Shown here piece by piece: positions 18,102 through 27,562 of a DNA stretch of 64,000 nt. Made by a program: the position numbers and the translations under genes. Numbering within the stretch: position 1 is the first letter of the stretch; each line of letters starts with the position of its first letter. Under the pieces are notes generated by a model. The model made no database searches. It worked only from the letters and a program-made list of their open reading frames with translations, and had not been told where the DNA came from. Origin of the DNA: an uncultured Verrucomicrobiota bacterium (GTDB lineage: Bacteria > Verrucomicrobiota > Verrucomicrobiia > Opitutales > Opitutaceae); NCBI GenBank assembly GCA_903904685.1, contig CAIVDS010000058.1:85302-149301 (forward strand), read 5' to 3'.

Positions 18102-20489
18102 ATGCGCACGCTGCACCTGTTGCCGACGTTTCATCACGACATCGCCTACCTGAGGCGATGCGACGAGTATCTTCCCGTTTGCGAGAAGATCATTGACGAA
18201 GCCCTGCGTATTCTGGCCCTTGAACCCGATTACACCTTCATGATCGAGCAGGCGTTTCTGCTCGATTGGTATTGGGGGAAACGGCCCGATCAGCGCGAAG
18301 TGGTGAAACGGTTTTACGCCGAGGGCAGGCTAACGATCGCCCCCGGCATGTGGACGGCGCCCGATCTCAATCTGCCGGATGGCGAATCATTCCTTCAGCA
18401 GGTCCGCATCGGCAAGGAGTGGATCGTCCGACACCTCGGGGGCGAACCGCGCATCTGCTGGATTGCCGACTGCTGGGGGCACCCTTCGCAGATGCCGCAA
18501 CTCGCTCGTCTCGCCGGTTACTCCAGCTATATTTTTTGGCGCTGTATGCGTCCGGAGGTGCAGCTGGCTGATTTCATTTGGCGCGGCCTCGATGGTTCCG
18601 CTGTTCCCGCCCGATGGATGGCCCGCGGCTATGCCAACATTCGTTTCCCCACGGAGGCGGAGGCGGTGAACGCGGCCGAGCTGCGTTTTAACAACAGCGG
18701 CGCCGACAGCATTAACAGGCTCGTCGCTGAACTCGACCGCTACAGTGCCGCCGGTTCATCCGCCAACCAACTCGTCTGCAACGGAGGAGACATGGCGTTT
18801 CCGCAGGCTTCCAGTCCGGGCATCATCGCGCGGTTGCGGCAGGCGGGATATCCGGCCGAGCTGCGATTCAGTTCGCTTGAGGCGTTCTTCGAGTCGCGGG
18901 CGTCCGCGGCACTTCCCGAAGTGGAGGGTGAATTCAACAGTGCGCTGACCGGCACGTTCACGAGCAACATCCGCATCAAGCTCTTCAACCGCGCCTGCAC
19001 TCAGCGTCTACTCGCCTTGGAAAAACTGGCGGTCGTCCGGGGAGTTGCGGAGGATTTCGATCCGCACTGGAAGCTCCTGCTCAAGCAGCAGTTTCACGAC
19101 ACGATTTGTGGCACGCTTGCCGACGGCGCGTTGCAGGATTCGCTGGACGAGTTTGCCGCCCTTCAGGGAATGCTCGACGCCGCCGAGGGGCGTCTGGGCG
19201 GACGGGGCGATGCCACCCGAGCCGTGTCCGCATGGTTCAACGCATGCAGCTTTCCCCGCACTGTCTGGATCGGCGGCGACACGTCTCCGGTCCTGCTCGA
19301 TCTTCCCTCCCATGGCACTGCGCCTGCGTCCACCGCCCGTGTCCTCGATGGCGCAGCAGGTGGTCCGCTTCCTGACGCATTTGCGACGTCGAATGGCCGC
19401 GCCTGTTTTGATGCACAGGGGTTCATCACCAGCCTCGTGGAGGTCTCCACGGGCACCGAGTGCGTGGATACATCGAAGGCGGGCGGCCCCTTTGGGGCAC
19501 TCGCGCTCGTGCCGGACTACGGCGACCTCTGGCTCAACCACGCCGGGCCGCTCAACGGCGGGAGCTTCCAGGCCTCGCTTACCCAGAATCATCCCGATCC
19601 TCTCTCTCGTGGAAGCAGGGAGGATTTTGTCATCCACGGTCCCTTCTGGCCGGCCATCACGGAAGTGCGCGTGCTCTTCAACGGGCCGGACGCGCTTGTT
19701 TTTGAGCAGCACGGGACACTGAGTTTCTGGCGGCAGCACGTCCGTTTTGTGACCCGGGTGCGTCTGTGCGCGGCGTTGCCAACCATCGAGTATCGCACGC
19801 GTTTCACACCCTCGGGACGGGATTTCCGCCTGCGCGCGGCTTTTGGCACGCCTTTTAATTCTCCTGATGCCGTGACCCGCTTTGAAGTTCCTTTCGGCGT
19901 GGCGGTGCGAGGTGCCGGCGAGCACGCCGCCCAGAACTTTGTCGATCTCAGGAGTCCGAGGGCCGGTATTGCCGTGCTGAATCGTGGCACCGCCGGCCAT
20001 GCAATCGAGGACGGCACCATTTTGATGTCTGCATTCCGGTCGGTTGCGATGGCTTACAAGGCGCCGAGCGAGTTGTCGTATGGCGAGGGAGTCCCGCATG
20101 AGTTGAATTACGCGGTGATGCCTCACGCGGGCGAGGCCACGGCGCAACTTGTGCAGGCGGGCGCGGCCTTTAACCGGCAGCCGGTGCCGCTTGCGGAGGG
20201 CGTGGCCGTGTCGCCGGGTGGCGACTACACGGTGGATTGTCCGCACGTGGTCGTTAGTTCCCTGCGCGCCGCTTGGCCGGCCAGCGACGGCGTGGCGGTT
20301 CGTCTGGCGGAGACCAGCGGTCGGCTGGCCTTGATTCACCTCAAGGTTCCGCTGGGCACAACGGGTTGGGCGGAAGCCGACGGTCTCGGTCGTCGCACGG
20401 GCGACTGGAAGCCGCTTCCTCAAAACGGCCGGTGGATCGGATCGATCAAGCCGTGGCAGGTGCTGACGATTGTCGTCAAGACGACGTAA
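18102..20489 (+). CDS. Glycoside hydrolase family 38 alpha-mannosidase-like enzyme
   Basis: 795 residues. The N-terminal GH38 catalytic domain shows the zinc-site FHHDIAYL (His12, Asp13) and the nucleophile segment CWIADCWGHPSQMPQLA with Asp123. The helical middle domain includes KLLLKQQFHDTICGT, a strong GH38/GH57-type signature where His and Asp bind metal or substrate. A large beta-sandwich C-terminal region follows. No signal peptide, so cytoplasmic. Such enzymes trim alpha-mannosides from imported glycans. It diverges from the helicase gene. Substrate specificity is inferred only from family. Confidence 0.86.
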   Translation: MRTLHLLPTFHHDIAYLRRCDEYLPVCEKIIDEALRILALEPDYTFMIEQAFLLDWYWGKRPDQREVVKRFYAEGRLTIAPGMWTAPDLNLPDGESFLQQVRIGKEWIVRHLGGEPRICWIADCWGHPSQMPQLARLAGYSSYIFWRCMRPEVQLADFIWRGLDGSAVPARWMARGYANIRFPTEAEAVNAAELRFNNSGADSINRLVAELDRYSAAGSSANQLVCNGGDMAFPQASSPGIIARLRQAGYPAELRFSSLEAFFESRASAALPEVEGEFNSALTGTFTSNIRIKLFNRACTQRLLALEKLAVVRGVAEDFDPHWKLLLKQQFHDTICGTLADGALQDSLDEFAALQGMLDAAEGRLGGRGDATRAVSAWFNACSFPRTVWIGGDTSPVLLDLPSHGTAPASTARVLDGAAGGPLPDAFATSNGRACFDAQGFITSLVEVSTGTECVDTSKAGGPFGALALVPDYGDLWLNHAGPLNGGSFQASLTQNHPDPLSRGSREDFVIHGPFWPAITEVRVLFNGPDALVFEQHGTLSFWRQHVRFVTRVRLCAALPTIEYRTRFTPSGRDFRLRAAFGTPFNSPDAVTRFEVPFGVAVRGAGEHAAQNFVDLRSPRAGIAVLNRGTAGHAIEDGTILMSAFRSVAMAYKAPSELSYGEGVPHELNYAVMPHAGEATAQLVQAGAAFNRQPVPLAEGVAVSPGGDYTVDCPHVVVSSLRAAWPASDGVAVRLAETSGRLALIHLKVPLGTTGWAEADGLGRRTGDWKPLPQNGRWIGSIKPWQVLTIVVKTT

Positions 20490-20509
20490 CCCTTAACGCG
20501 GCGCTCTGC

Positions 20510-20701
20510 TCAGCCGGCGTCGGTGAAGCGGTAGCCGATGCCGGATTCGGTTTTCAGGAATACGGGTTGCTCGGCGGACACTTCGATTTTTTTGCGGAGG
20601 TTGGCCATGTGAACACGCAGGTAGTGCGTGTCGTCCTCGTGGCTGGGGCCCCAGACGTCGCGGAGGAGTTGGCGGTGCGTGACGACTTTGCCCCGATGCG
20701 A
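20510..20701 (-). pseudogene. C-terminal remnant of an OmpR/KdpE-type response regulator
   Basis: The minus strand encodes 63 residues that match the end of a winged-helix response regulator of KdpE type: HRGKVVTHRQLLRDVWGP, then THYLRVHMANLRKKIE, and the ending TESGIGYRF before a TGA at 20510-20512. A stop (TGA, 20702-20704) cuts it off immediately upstream, and no receiver domain, start codon or sensor kinase is nearby. It is therefore a leftover of a lost regulator. It fills the gap between two convergent genes. Confidence 0.75.
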
Positions 20702-20773
20702 TCAGGCTTTTCCCGGACACGGCAGGATGCCCATGCCACGCGGGGTGAGTCCCAATGCGAAGGCGCTTTGGTT

Positions 20774-23029
20774 TTACTTGGCGGGCGCCGCCGGCGTCTC
20801 CGGCGTTGCGGAGGCCGAGGCTTTGAGGGCGGAGGCTTTCCTGGCGGTGTCCGCCCGCTGCTGGAGCACTTGGACCTTCGTTTCCTCGGAGGCCCAGAAA
20901 TAATAGCCGTGCCGGTTGTGGTTCACGCGAATCCAGACGGAGGCGATGGCGAGGAGCACGGCGAGAATGACGGCCGCCTTGCGCTGGCGGGCGGCCTCCT
21001 TGTCCTCGTAGGGATCGGTGAGGTCGCGCTTGGCGTTGGCGGGAAGGAGGGCTCGCTCGGTGAGCTTGGTCCCGAAAGGAATGTTGATTTTCACGCGGCC
21101 GTTGATGGCCCAGCCGTTGCCTTCGAGGATCGGGCCGAGGTTGCGCTGGCGGAGCTTGAGCCACGCGATGAGCATCGAGGGCAGCGATACCGCCGTCATG
21201 AGGCCGACGAGCACGAGGGGCAGCTGCAGGGGGCTGAGTTTGGCCAGATTGGTGGCCACGGCTCCGAGGGCGCCGCCAATGGCGCCGACGGCGACGCCCA
21301 ACGCGGCGACGGTGCCGATGTCGATTTTCTTCGATTCGGCCCTGGCCTTCTTGTCGGCGTTGGCCGTGGCGTCCGCGACGGAGGCGAGCTGGTTGGAAGC
21401 CTCGGCATCGGCGGCGGCGGCGCGCTTGGCGACCTGTTCCTCGATCAGGCGGACAAACTTTTTATAGGGAGACCAGAACGCCTGTCGGATGCTGATGGGA
21501 TTGTCGGCGATGCTGGTGATGGTGGCGTCCCAGTCCTGGCCTTGGCGGTCGTAGAAGACGCCGTTGCGCCCGACGAAGAGGTAGTCGCTGTCGCCCTGGG
21601 TGAAGCAGGCCGCGATCTTCATGGTCGCCCCGCCGATGCGTTTGCAGTCGCAGTAGGCGATGTAGGCCTTGCTCATGGCGGCGAGCGGATTGGGGCCGGG
21701 GACCTGAATGCAGAACTCGGTGCTGCGGCTGTCGAGGAAGAGCGTGCCCGCCTGGAACACGGCGAAGTGGTCGGGCGAGTAGAAGTCGAAGAAGTTTACG
21801 AAATTGTTGAGCAACGCGCGGAAGTCGCGGGCGAAGCGCAGGAGTTTTTCGACGGAGGAGATGGCGGTGAACTCGGGGTCGAGGGCCTTGTCCTGCGCGA
21901 TGAGCGCGGTGAGGGCGGGCTGGAGGGCGGCGGCGGAGGCGAGGATCGACTTCACGCGGTCGAGGCCGAGTTTTTCGACGGAGGCGCCGGCTTTGGCGGC
22001 GGCCCACGTCTCGTAGGCGGCGATCTTGGCCTTGAGGGCGGCCCACTCGGATTCGGCGAGATCGGTCTTGGCTGCGCCGAAAACCGGCGCGACGGCGTCG
22101 CGGTGGAGCGCGACGAGGGCATCGCTCCACGCGGGATTGACGGCCACAAGGAGCGGAAGGGGCTGGCCGGCGACAATGCGGGCGAGAGGAAAACCGGCGA
22201 CTTCCCGCGCGGCGATGGAGAGGTCTTGCGCGGCGAGGGCGAGGTAGTCGCTCTCGCCGCGGTTGAGCGCGGCGAGAGCCCGGGCATCGTAGGCGGCGAG
22301 ACGGCTGCGGGAGAAATAGTCGTCCACTTTGGCGCGCACTGCCTGCACGGCGGCGAGGGCGGCGGCGGTGCCGGCCCCGAGGGTGAGCACATCGGGCGAG
22401 GCGCCTTTGTCGCTCCAGGCGGCGAAGGCGGTCGCGTCGGCGAAGAACGAGTCGATGCGGCCTTGGTCGATGCCGCTGCCGCCGCTGCGGTCGGTGAGAC
22501 CGCCGAGGGCGGCGACGATGTCGGCGATGAGGAGCTTGAGGGCGTCGTCGGTCGCGGAGTCGGGGGTGATGACGCCGTCGCCGTTGAACTTGGTGGTGGA
22601 GAAGAGGCGAACGGTGTCGATGGCCTCGGCGAGGGAAATCTCGGTGGCGTCGGGTTTGCCAAGGCTGGCGAGGATGCGGCGGGCGGAGGTGAGGACGGCC
22701 TTGCCCTCGGGCGTGGCGGTGTTGAAGGCGGCGAGCGCGAGGGTGTCGCGGCCCTTGAGGAGCGCGCCGACATCGGCGAGATGGGGCGCGGCCCAGTCGA
22801 TGGCGGCGAGAAGTTCGGGGGCGCGGATGCGACCGTCCTTGTCGGTGTCGATCAGCGCGAGGGTTTTCTCGTCGAGTTCGAGGCCTTTGACGGGGCATGA
22901 GAGGGCGACCCAGAGTTTCTGGTCGAGGTGCTTGAGGGCGAGGAGATCGGCGCCGGTTTCAATGGCGACTTGATCGAGACCACCGATGCGGAAAAATTTC
23001 CAGACGTGCGACGGGACGGGAGAGGTCAT
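20774..23029 (-). CDS. Large EF-hand-bearing membrane protein of unknown function
   Basis: 751 residues, function not recognised. Near the N-terminus is a calcium-binding-type loop DTDKDGRIRAPE (about residues 62-73); a second degenerate loop FNGDGVITPD lies near residue 150. A long Ala-rich helical region follows, then FNFFDFYSPDHFAVFQAGTL and a beta-rich stretch including MKIAACFTQGDSDYLFVGRN. The C-terminal third contains three hydrophobic helices (IGTVAALGVAVGAIGGALGA, LPLVLVGLMTAVSLPSMLIA, AAVILAVLLAIASVWI). There is no signal peptide. ATG 23029 (MTSPVPSHVWKFFRIGGL) is the first start giving an ordered N-terminus. Divergent from a glycosyltransferase gene. Confidence 0.82.
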   Translation of the reverse strand: MTSPVPSHVWKFFRIGGLDQVAIETGADLLALKHLDQKLWVALSCPVKGLELDEKTLALIDTDKDGRIRAPELLAAIDWAAPHLADVGALLKGRDTLALAAFNTATPEGKAVLTSARRILASLGKPDATEISLAEAIDTVRLFSTTKFNGDGVITPDSATDDALKLLIADIVAALGGLTDRSGGSGIDQGRIDSFFADATAFAAWSDKGASPDVLTLGAGTAAALAAVQAVRAKVDDYFSRSRLAAYDARALAALNRGESDYLALAAQDLSIAAREVAGFPLARIVAGQPLPLLVAVNPAWSDALVALHRDAVAPVFGAAKTDLAESEWAALKAKIAAYETWAAAKAGASVEKLGLDRVKSILASAAALQPALTALIAQDKALDPEFTAISSVEKLLRFARDFRALLNNFVNFFDFYSPDHFAVFQAGTLFLDSRSTEFCIQVPGPNPLAAMSKAYIAYCDCKRIGGATMKIAACFTQGDSDYLFVGRNGVFYDRQGQDWDATITSIADNPISIRQAFWSPYKKFVRLIEEQVAKRAAAADAEASNQLASVADATANADKKARAESKKIDIGTVAALGVAVGAIGGALGAVATNLAKLSPLQLPLVLVGLMTAVSLPSMLIAWLKLRQRNLGPILEGNGWAINGRVKINIPFGTKLTERALLPANAKRDLTDPYEDKEAARQRKAAVILAVLLAIASVWIRVNHNRHGYYFWASEETKVQVLQQRADTARKASALKASASATPETPAAPAK

Positions 23030-23209
23030 GGTGTTTTTGCTAAGGGAAACTGCGCGGGCCTTGGCCGCGAGGCAATCCACGAAGTCGTTGGCTCCGGGCG
23101 GTCCAACGAAAGGCGGAGGGCGGGCGCCGGATTCCGTGAATTGCGAAGGGTTAGTCTCGATTTCGGGCGTTTGGCCAACTTAATGCGAGACAGGCCTGAG
23201 TCCACCCCC

Positions 23210-24520
23210 ATGAAAAAGCTACTCATCATTTCGCCGCATTTTCCTCCGATCAACGCTCCGGACATGCAGCGCGTGCGGCTGGCCCTGCCTTATCTGCGGG
23301 CCCATGGCTGGGAGCCCACGGTGTTGGCGATCTCGCCGGAATCGATCGAGGGCGCCGTCATGGACAAACATCTGGAGGACACGTATCCGGCGGATATCCG
23401 CGTGATTCGCGTCAAGGGACTGAACTCGCGTTTCACCCGCTGGGCCGGAATCGGCAGTCTGTGGTGGCGTTGCGGGCGCGCCTTGACGGAAGCCGGCGAG
23501 GGATTGTTGAAAAAGGAGCGGTTCGACCTGGCGTTTATCAGCACGACGCAGTTCAGCGCGTTCCAACTCGGGCCGCGCTGGTTGCGCCGGTATGGCCTGC
23601 CCTACGTGCTCGATTACCAGGATCCGTGGATCAACGACTACTACCGTCTCACCGGAGTGCGTCCGCCGGGAGGCCACCTGAAATTCGCCTTCAGCCAGTG
23701 GGAGGCTTCGCGCATCGAACCGGTCGCCCTGCGGGAGGCCGCCGGCATCATTTCCGTTTCGCATTCCTACGGTGCGATGCTGGCGGACCATTATCCGTGG
23801 TTTCTCGCCAGCCGGCTCAAGCTGCTGCCCTTCGGCGCGTCGAAGGCGGATTTCGAGTCGTTGGGCAGCTACCAGCCGCCGCAGCTGTTGATCGATTTCA
23901 AGGACGGCTGCTTCCATCATGTTTACGCGGGGCGGTGCGGACCCGACATGACGTTCGCGCTCACGGTGCTGTTCCGCTCCTTCAACTTGTTTCGCGAAAG
24001 CCATCCCGAGCAGGCCGCGAAAATGAGGTTCCATTTCATCGGCACCGATTACGCGCCACCTCCGCTGGGACGCGACTGGGTCTTGCCGATCGCGAAGAAC
24101 GAGGGATGCCTGGACTACGTGCGGGAGCACCGCTATCGCGTGCCGTATTTCGACTCCCTGTATTATCTGCGCAACGCCGATGCGCTGGTCGCCGTGGGCT
24201 CGAACGATCCGACCTACAGCGCGTCGAAATTCTTCCCCTACGTGCTCGCCCGGCGCCCGCTCCTCATGATCTTCCACAAGGACAGCCCGGTCCTCCGCTT
24301 CGGCCAGAATGTGGGCGCGGGGGTGGCGCACGGCTTCACGGGTCCGGAGGACATCACGACCTTGGCCGCCGACATTCATCGCCGCTGGTTCGTCGATGGA
24401 GAATGCCACCGGTATACGGCGTTCAACGAAGCGGCGTTCGAGCCTTTCTCGGCCGCCCGCATGACCGACGGGCTGGTGGCGGTCTTTGAGGAGGCGATGA
24501 AAAAAAAACCGCAGTCTTAA
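23210..24520 (+). CDS. Glycosyltransferase, GT-B/GT4-like
   Basis: 436 residues from ATG 23210 (MKKLLIISPHFPPINAPDMQ), which is the typical first strand of GT4-like transferases; YVLDYQDPWINDYY resembles the donor/acceptor cleft of exopolysaccharide transferases. The C-terminal half has YAGRCGPDMTFALTV, FHFIGTDYAPP and a PYFDSLYYLRNADALVAVGS stretch consistent with a nucleotide-sugar-binding Rossmann domain. Probably acts at the cytoplasmic face in envelope polysaccharide or glycoconjugate assembly. Acceptor unknown. Together with the membrane protein and the next transferase it forms a same-strand group. Confidence 0.78.
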   Translation: MKKLLIISPHFPPINAPDMQRVRLALPYLRAHGWEPTVLAISPESIEGAVMDKHLEDTYPADIRVIRVKGLNSRFTRWAGIGSLWWRCGRALTEAGEGLLKKERFDLAFISTTQFSAFQLGPRWLRRYGLPYVLDYQDPWINDYYRLTGVRPPGGHLKFAFSQWEASRIEPVALREAAGIISVSHSYGAMLADHYPWFLASRLKLLPFGASKADFESLGSYQPPQLLIDFKDGCFHHVYAGRCGPDMTFALTVLFRSFNLFRESHPEQAAKMRFHFIGTDYAPPPLGRDWVLPIAKNEGCLDYVREHRYRVPYFDSLYYLRNADALVAVGSNDPTYSASKFFPYVLARRPLLMIFHKDSPVLRFGQNVGAGVAHGFTGPEDITTLAADIHRRWFVDGECHRYTAFNEAAFEPFSAARMTDGLVAVFEEAMKKKPQS

Positions 24521-24576
24521 ACTGACGGCTAGCTTTTTCTGTTCTCCTGTTTTTTATACGTTCCGTTGTTTTCCCT

Positions 24577-25038
24577 GTGACAAAATCCCCTTCTTTATTT
24601 CGCCGGGTGGCAGGACTGTGCCTGGCGCTGGCGGTCATTTTTATTTTTGATTATTTCACATCTTACGAGGTGAACATAGGGCCGCTCTACATGCTCGCGG
24701 CCGGTTACGCGGCGTGGCAGCTGGGTTTTTTGGGAGGAACTTTTTTTGCATTCTTATGCATGGGGCTGTGGGCGTCGTGCGATTACCTCACCGGGCATCG
24801 TTACTCGCAATTATGGTTGTTTATCGAGAATGCCGCCATTCGTTTATTTACCTACGAGATGACGGTGGCGGCGGTCTTCATTTACAAGCGCACATTGGAA
24901 GCCCACCGGCGTCGGCTGGCCATGCTGGAGCGTTTGCTGTCGGTGTGTCCCGGATGCGGGTGCATCACAGTGAACGAGGCCGGCTGGCGCAAGGCCTCGG
25001 AATTCCATCAAAAACCAAAGTCGCTCTACACCCTGTGA
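24577..25038 (+). CDS. Four-helix membrane protein resembling sensory MASE-type input domains
   Basis: 153 residues, starting at a GTG. Four hydrophobic helices fill residues 10-105 (for example LCLALAVIFIFDYFTSYEV and LGFLGGTFFAFLCMGLW), followed by a basic helix (KRTLEAHRRRLAMLERLLS) and a Cys pair, SVCPGCGCI. The pattern DYFTSYEVNIGPLYMLAAGY resembles the transmembrane input part of many sensor proteins, and the Cys segment resembles the start of the metal-binding tail seen after such inputs. No output domain is left, so it may be a truncated sensor or a stand-alone membrane protein. It sits between two glycosyltransferase genes. Confidence 0.65.
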   Translation: MTKSPSLFRRVAGLCLALAVIFIFDYFTSYEVNIGPLYMLAAGYAAWQLGFLGGTFFAFLCMGLWASCDYLTGHRYSQLWLFIENAAIRLFTYEMTVAAVFIYKRTLEAHRRRLAMLERLLSVCPGCGCITVNEAGWRKASEFHQKPKSLYTL

Positions 25039-25066
25039 CCCACGTGCGCCGCCACCCACAAGCCCG

Positions 25067-26260
25067 ATGCCACTCCGGATACTTCACGCGTTATACACGG
25101 TTGACCCGAAGGCCGCGGGGCTGACCGAGGACGTGCTTTTGCTGTCGGCGGCCCATCGGGGCCTCAAACATCGGATTGAAATTCTAACCTTCGATGCCCC
25201 GGGCACCTCTTGGTTGCTGGAACTGGGTATGCCGGTGCATCGGGTCGCCTCACGGCAATTTCTACAATGGTTGCGCGGGCATGCCGCCGGGTATGACTGC
25301 GTGCTCGTCAGCGGGATTGCCGGCTTTAACGCCTTCCGGGCATGGCAGGTATTGCGGGAGGTCGACGCGCCTTATTTCATTTTTGCGCCTCGGCATCCCG
25401 GCTTCCCTTCCGGTCTGCCCAAGCAGTTTGAAAAGTGGAAACAACGGCTGTGCTGGCCGTGGGCCGGGTATCCGTTGCTCCGCGACGCCCATGCGGTTTT
25501 CTTTTCAAGCGAAGAGGCCAGGCGTCAGGCGCGACAATCGTTCTGGCCCTACGATTGCCACGAGTTTCTGCTGACTTGCGGTGTCGCCGGGCCGCCGGCC
25601 GGTGTTGCCGGGGGTGCCCGTGACGAATTTTTTGCCGTGCATCCGGAGTTGCTCGGCAAACGCATTTTCACCGTTTTCGCCGACGGGTCCGGCAACGTTC
25701 CGGATATCCTGCTCGGGGCGGTGCGCACTCTGCTCGATGCGGGCCGATGGGAACGCGGCTCCATGCGACTCTTGATCGCGGGAGGCGCCGGCGATACGCG
25801 CGCGGTGGAACTTCATGATTTGGGCGACATCGTGACCTTGGTCGGCAAACCGCCAGACCGTGAGCGGTGGGGGATGCTGCAAGCCTCCGAAGCTCTCATC
25901 CAGCCGACGCACAGGGAAAACTCCGGCCGGATGGTGGCCGAGGCATTCTCAGTCGGAACTCCGGTGTTGATCGCCCGGGGAGTAAACCTATGGCGAGAGG
26001 TCATGCTCCACGCGGCGGGATGCGCCGGAGATGACACGGCGGAGGGCTACGCTGAACTTTTCACCCACTGGTTCGACCAGTCTCCCGCAGAGCGCGCCGC
26101 CATGCGCACCCACGCCCGGCAGGGATTTGAAACGCACTTCAGCGAGCAAGCCGCCGCCAACACCCTGACGGCCGTGGCCTATCTTTTGATCGGTGCCAGC
26201 CGGGCGAATGAAAACCCAAACGCCCCGGAGATTTTCAGGAACGAAACGGATTTCCTCTGA
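25067..26260 (+). CDS. Glycosyltransferase, GT4-like
   Basis: 397 residues. The N-terminus LRILHALYTVDPKAAGLTED is a classical GT4 opening, with a conserved Gly-rich loop. In the C-terminal half, MRLLIAGGAGDTRAVELHDL precedes IVTLVGKPPDRERWGMLQAS, and EALIQPTHRENSGRMVAEAF carries the E-x7-E-like nucleotide-sugar motif (ENSGRMVAEA) of this fold. Probably adds a sugar to a lipid- or protein-linked glycan. It starts 28 bp after the small membrane protein on the same strand. Confidence 0.83.
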   Translation: MPLRILHALYTVDPKAAGLTEDVLLLSAAHRGLKHRIEILTFDAPGTSWLLELGMPVHRVASRQFLQWLRGHAAGYDCVLVSGIAGFNAFRAWQVLREVDAPYFIFAPRHPGFPSGLPKQFEKWKQRLCWPWAGYPLLRDAHAVFFSSEEARRQARQSFWPYDCHEFLLTCGVAGPPAGVAGGARDEFFAVHPELLGKRIFTVFADGSGNVPDILLGAVRTLLDAGRWERGSMRLLIAGGAGDTRAVELHDLGDIVTLVGKPPDRERWGMLQASEALIQPTHRENSGRMVAEAFSVGTPVLIARGVNLWREVMLHAAGCAGDDTAEGYAELFTHWFDQSPAERAAMRTHARQGFETHFSEQAAANTLTAVAYLLIGASRANENPNAPEIFRNETDFL

Positions 26261-26283
26261 CTCGCGGATCACCCTGGCGCGAT

Positions 26284-27498
26284 TCAAGGCGAAGACGGCG
26301 AGTCGGTCGGTTTGCCCGCGGAGTGGACCGCATCGAGCGTCGTTTTGAGCAGGACGTTGAACATCGGATCAGGCCGCTGTTGCGCGAGTATCCACTCCAG
26401 ATAACGACGCACCAGCGGATGTTTATAGGCATTGGCACCAAGCGACCACTGGGCGGCTTTTAGAATCAACTCCTGCATCATTTCGGGTGTCGGCCCCTTC
26501 GAGGTTGCGGCGGACGGGTTGGCCTTGAACCGCTCCAGCGCGCCGAGTGAACGATGCAAGGTGAGCGCGGAAGCGATGCGGTCGACCGGGGCAAACGCGC
26601 CGGTTGCGAAGAAGCGTCCCCAAAGCAGATCGAGTTGCATCGGGTCGTTGAAATCGCCGCGATCGGCGTCGGGCCACGGGCCTTTGCTCAGATCGGCATA
26701 GGTGGGATCGTTCCGCCACGCATAACCGAGGACAAACAGCAGGAGAGTGCGATCGGCGGCGTTGGCGTTTTTCAGCCGGTCCAGAAATACGGCCGCGAGC
26801 CAGGGATTGGCTTTCAGCACTTCCTCGTAAAATCCAAGAATAGGCGGCCACGCATCGGTATTGTCCTTGGAAAGAGAGGCGGCGATTTTGAAGAGGGCAG
26901 GCAGTGCCAGTTCGGGCGAGGGGTTCAGGTAATACGACGCCATCCAACCGGAGGGATTAAAGCCGGTCGGCAGCAAGGGTTCGACGTAAGGTGCGACCTG
27001 CAGCGTTACGGTCTTGCGAGTGGAGGTGCCGGCGACGCGGTCCTGGGCGGTCACAGCGAAGATATAGTTGCCCAGTGGATCGCCGGATTCTGCGCTGAAC
27101 GACGCGTTCTGACCGGCGTAGGCTAGCAGAGTGATGTCCGGAACGGGACCGACGCAAAGCCGCAAGTCGTGGCCGGCCCGCTGGGTCTTTCCGCCTGGGT
27201 AGGTGATGTCGAGATCGTAGATCAGCGAGGCACGCTTGGACGCGTTGACCGAGTAGTTTTTGGCCAACACGACGAGGTCGATGCGCTGGCCGGGAAAGAT
27301 GCTCGTGGCATCCCGGAAATCCGGTCCGGCGCCATTGGCGGTGTGGGCGTAGAAATCGTGCGTGGCGTATTGCGTGGTGGCGACGAGGACGATCTCCAGC
27401 GGCTTCGCCGGATCGGCGCGCCGGACGGTCTGGGCAGGGGCGGTCGGACCGGCAGAAAAGGCGGCGAGCAAAAGAACGGGCCAAGTGGAAACTTTCAT
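26284..27498 (-). CDS. Secreted protein of unknown function
   Basis: 404 residues with a cleavable-looking signal peptide (MKVSTWPVLLLAAFSAGPTA, Ala-rich end). The mature N-terminal half is beta-rich and resembles an Ig-like domain (RIDLVVLAKNYSVNASKRAS, YIFAVTAQDRVAGTSTRKTV). The C-terminal half is helical and Pro/Ala-rich (YLNPSPELALPALFKIA). Segments such as ADLSKGPWPDADRGDFNDPM are not familiar. No catalytic motif was seen. It ends 64 bp before the subtilase gene region on the same strand and may be co-expressed with it. Confidence 0.75.
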   Translation of the reverse strand: MKVSTWPVLLLAAFSAGPTAPAQTVRRADPAKPLEIVLVATTQYATHDFYAHTANGAGPDFRDATSIFPGQRIDLVVLAKNYSVNASKRASLIYDLDITYPGGKTQRAGHDLRLCVGPVPDITLLAYAGQNASFSAESGDPLGNYIFAVTAQDRVAGTSTRKTVTLQVAPYVEPLLPTGFNPSGWMASYYLNPSPELALPALFKIAASLSKDNTDAWPPILGFYEEVLKANPWLAAVFLDRLKNANAADRTLLLFVLGYAWRNDPTYADLSKGPWPDADRGDFNDPMQLDLLWGRFFATGAFAPVDRIASALTLHRSLGALERFKANPSAATSKGPTPEMMQELILKAAQWSLGANAYKHPLVRRYLEWILAQQRPDPMFNVLLKTTLDAVHSAGKPTDSPSSP

Positions 27499-27562
27499 GT
27501 TCGTAGCGGGCGCATGTTACCGAATCAATCGGTGCGATGTCGATGTCGCTCCGCGCTAGAAA

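Noticed and set aside
20273..22900. An 875-codon plus-strand open frame
   Set aside because: Glycine- and glutamate-rich product, antisense to the EF-hand membrane protein and overlapping the end of the mannosidase; typical high-GC shadow.
24509..24539. Possible terminator after the first glycosyltransferase
   Set aside because: Only a 4-bp core stem (CAGT/ACTG) with bulges, and T-run not adjacent.
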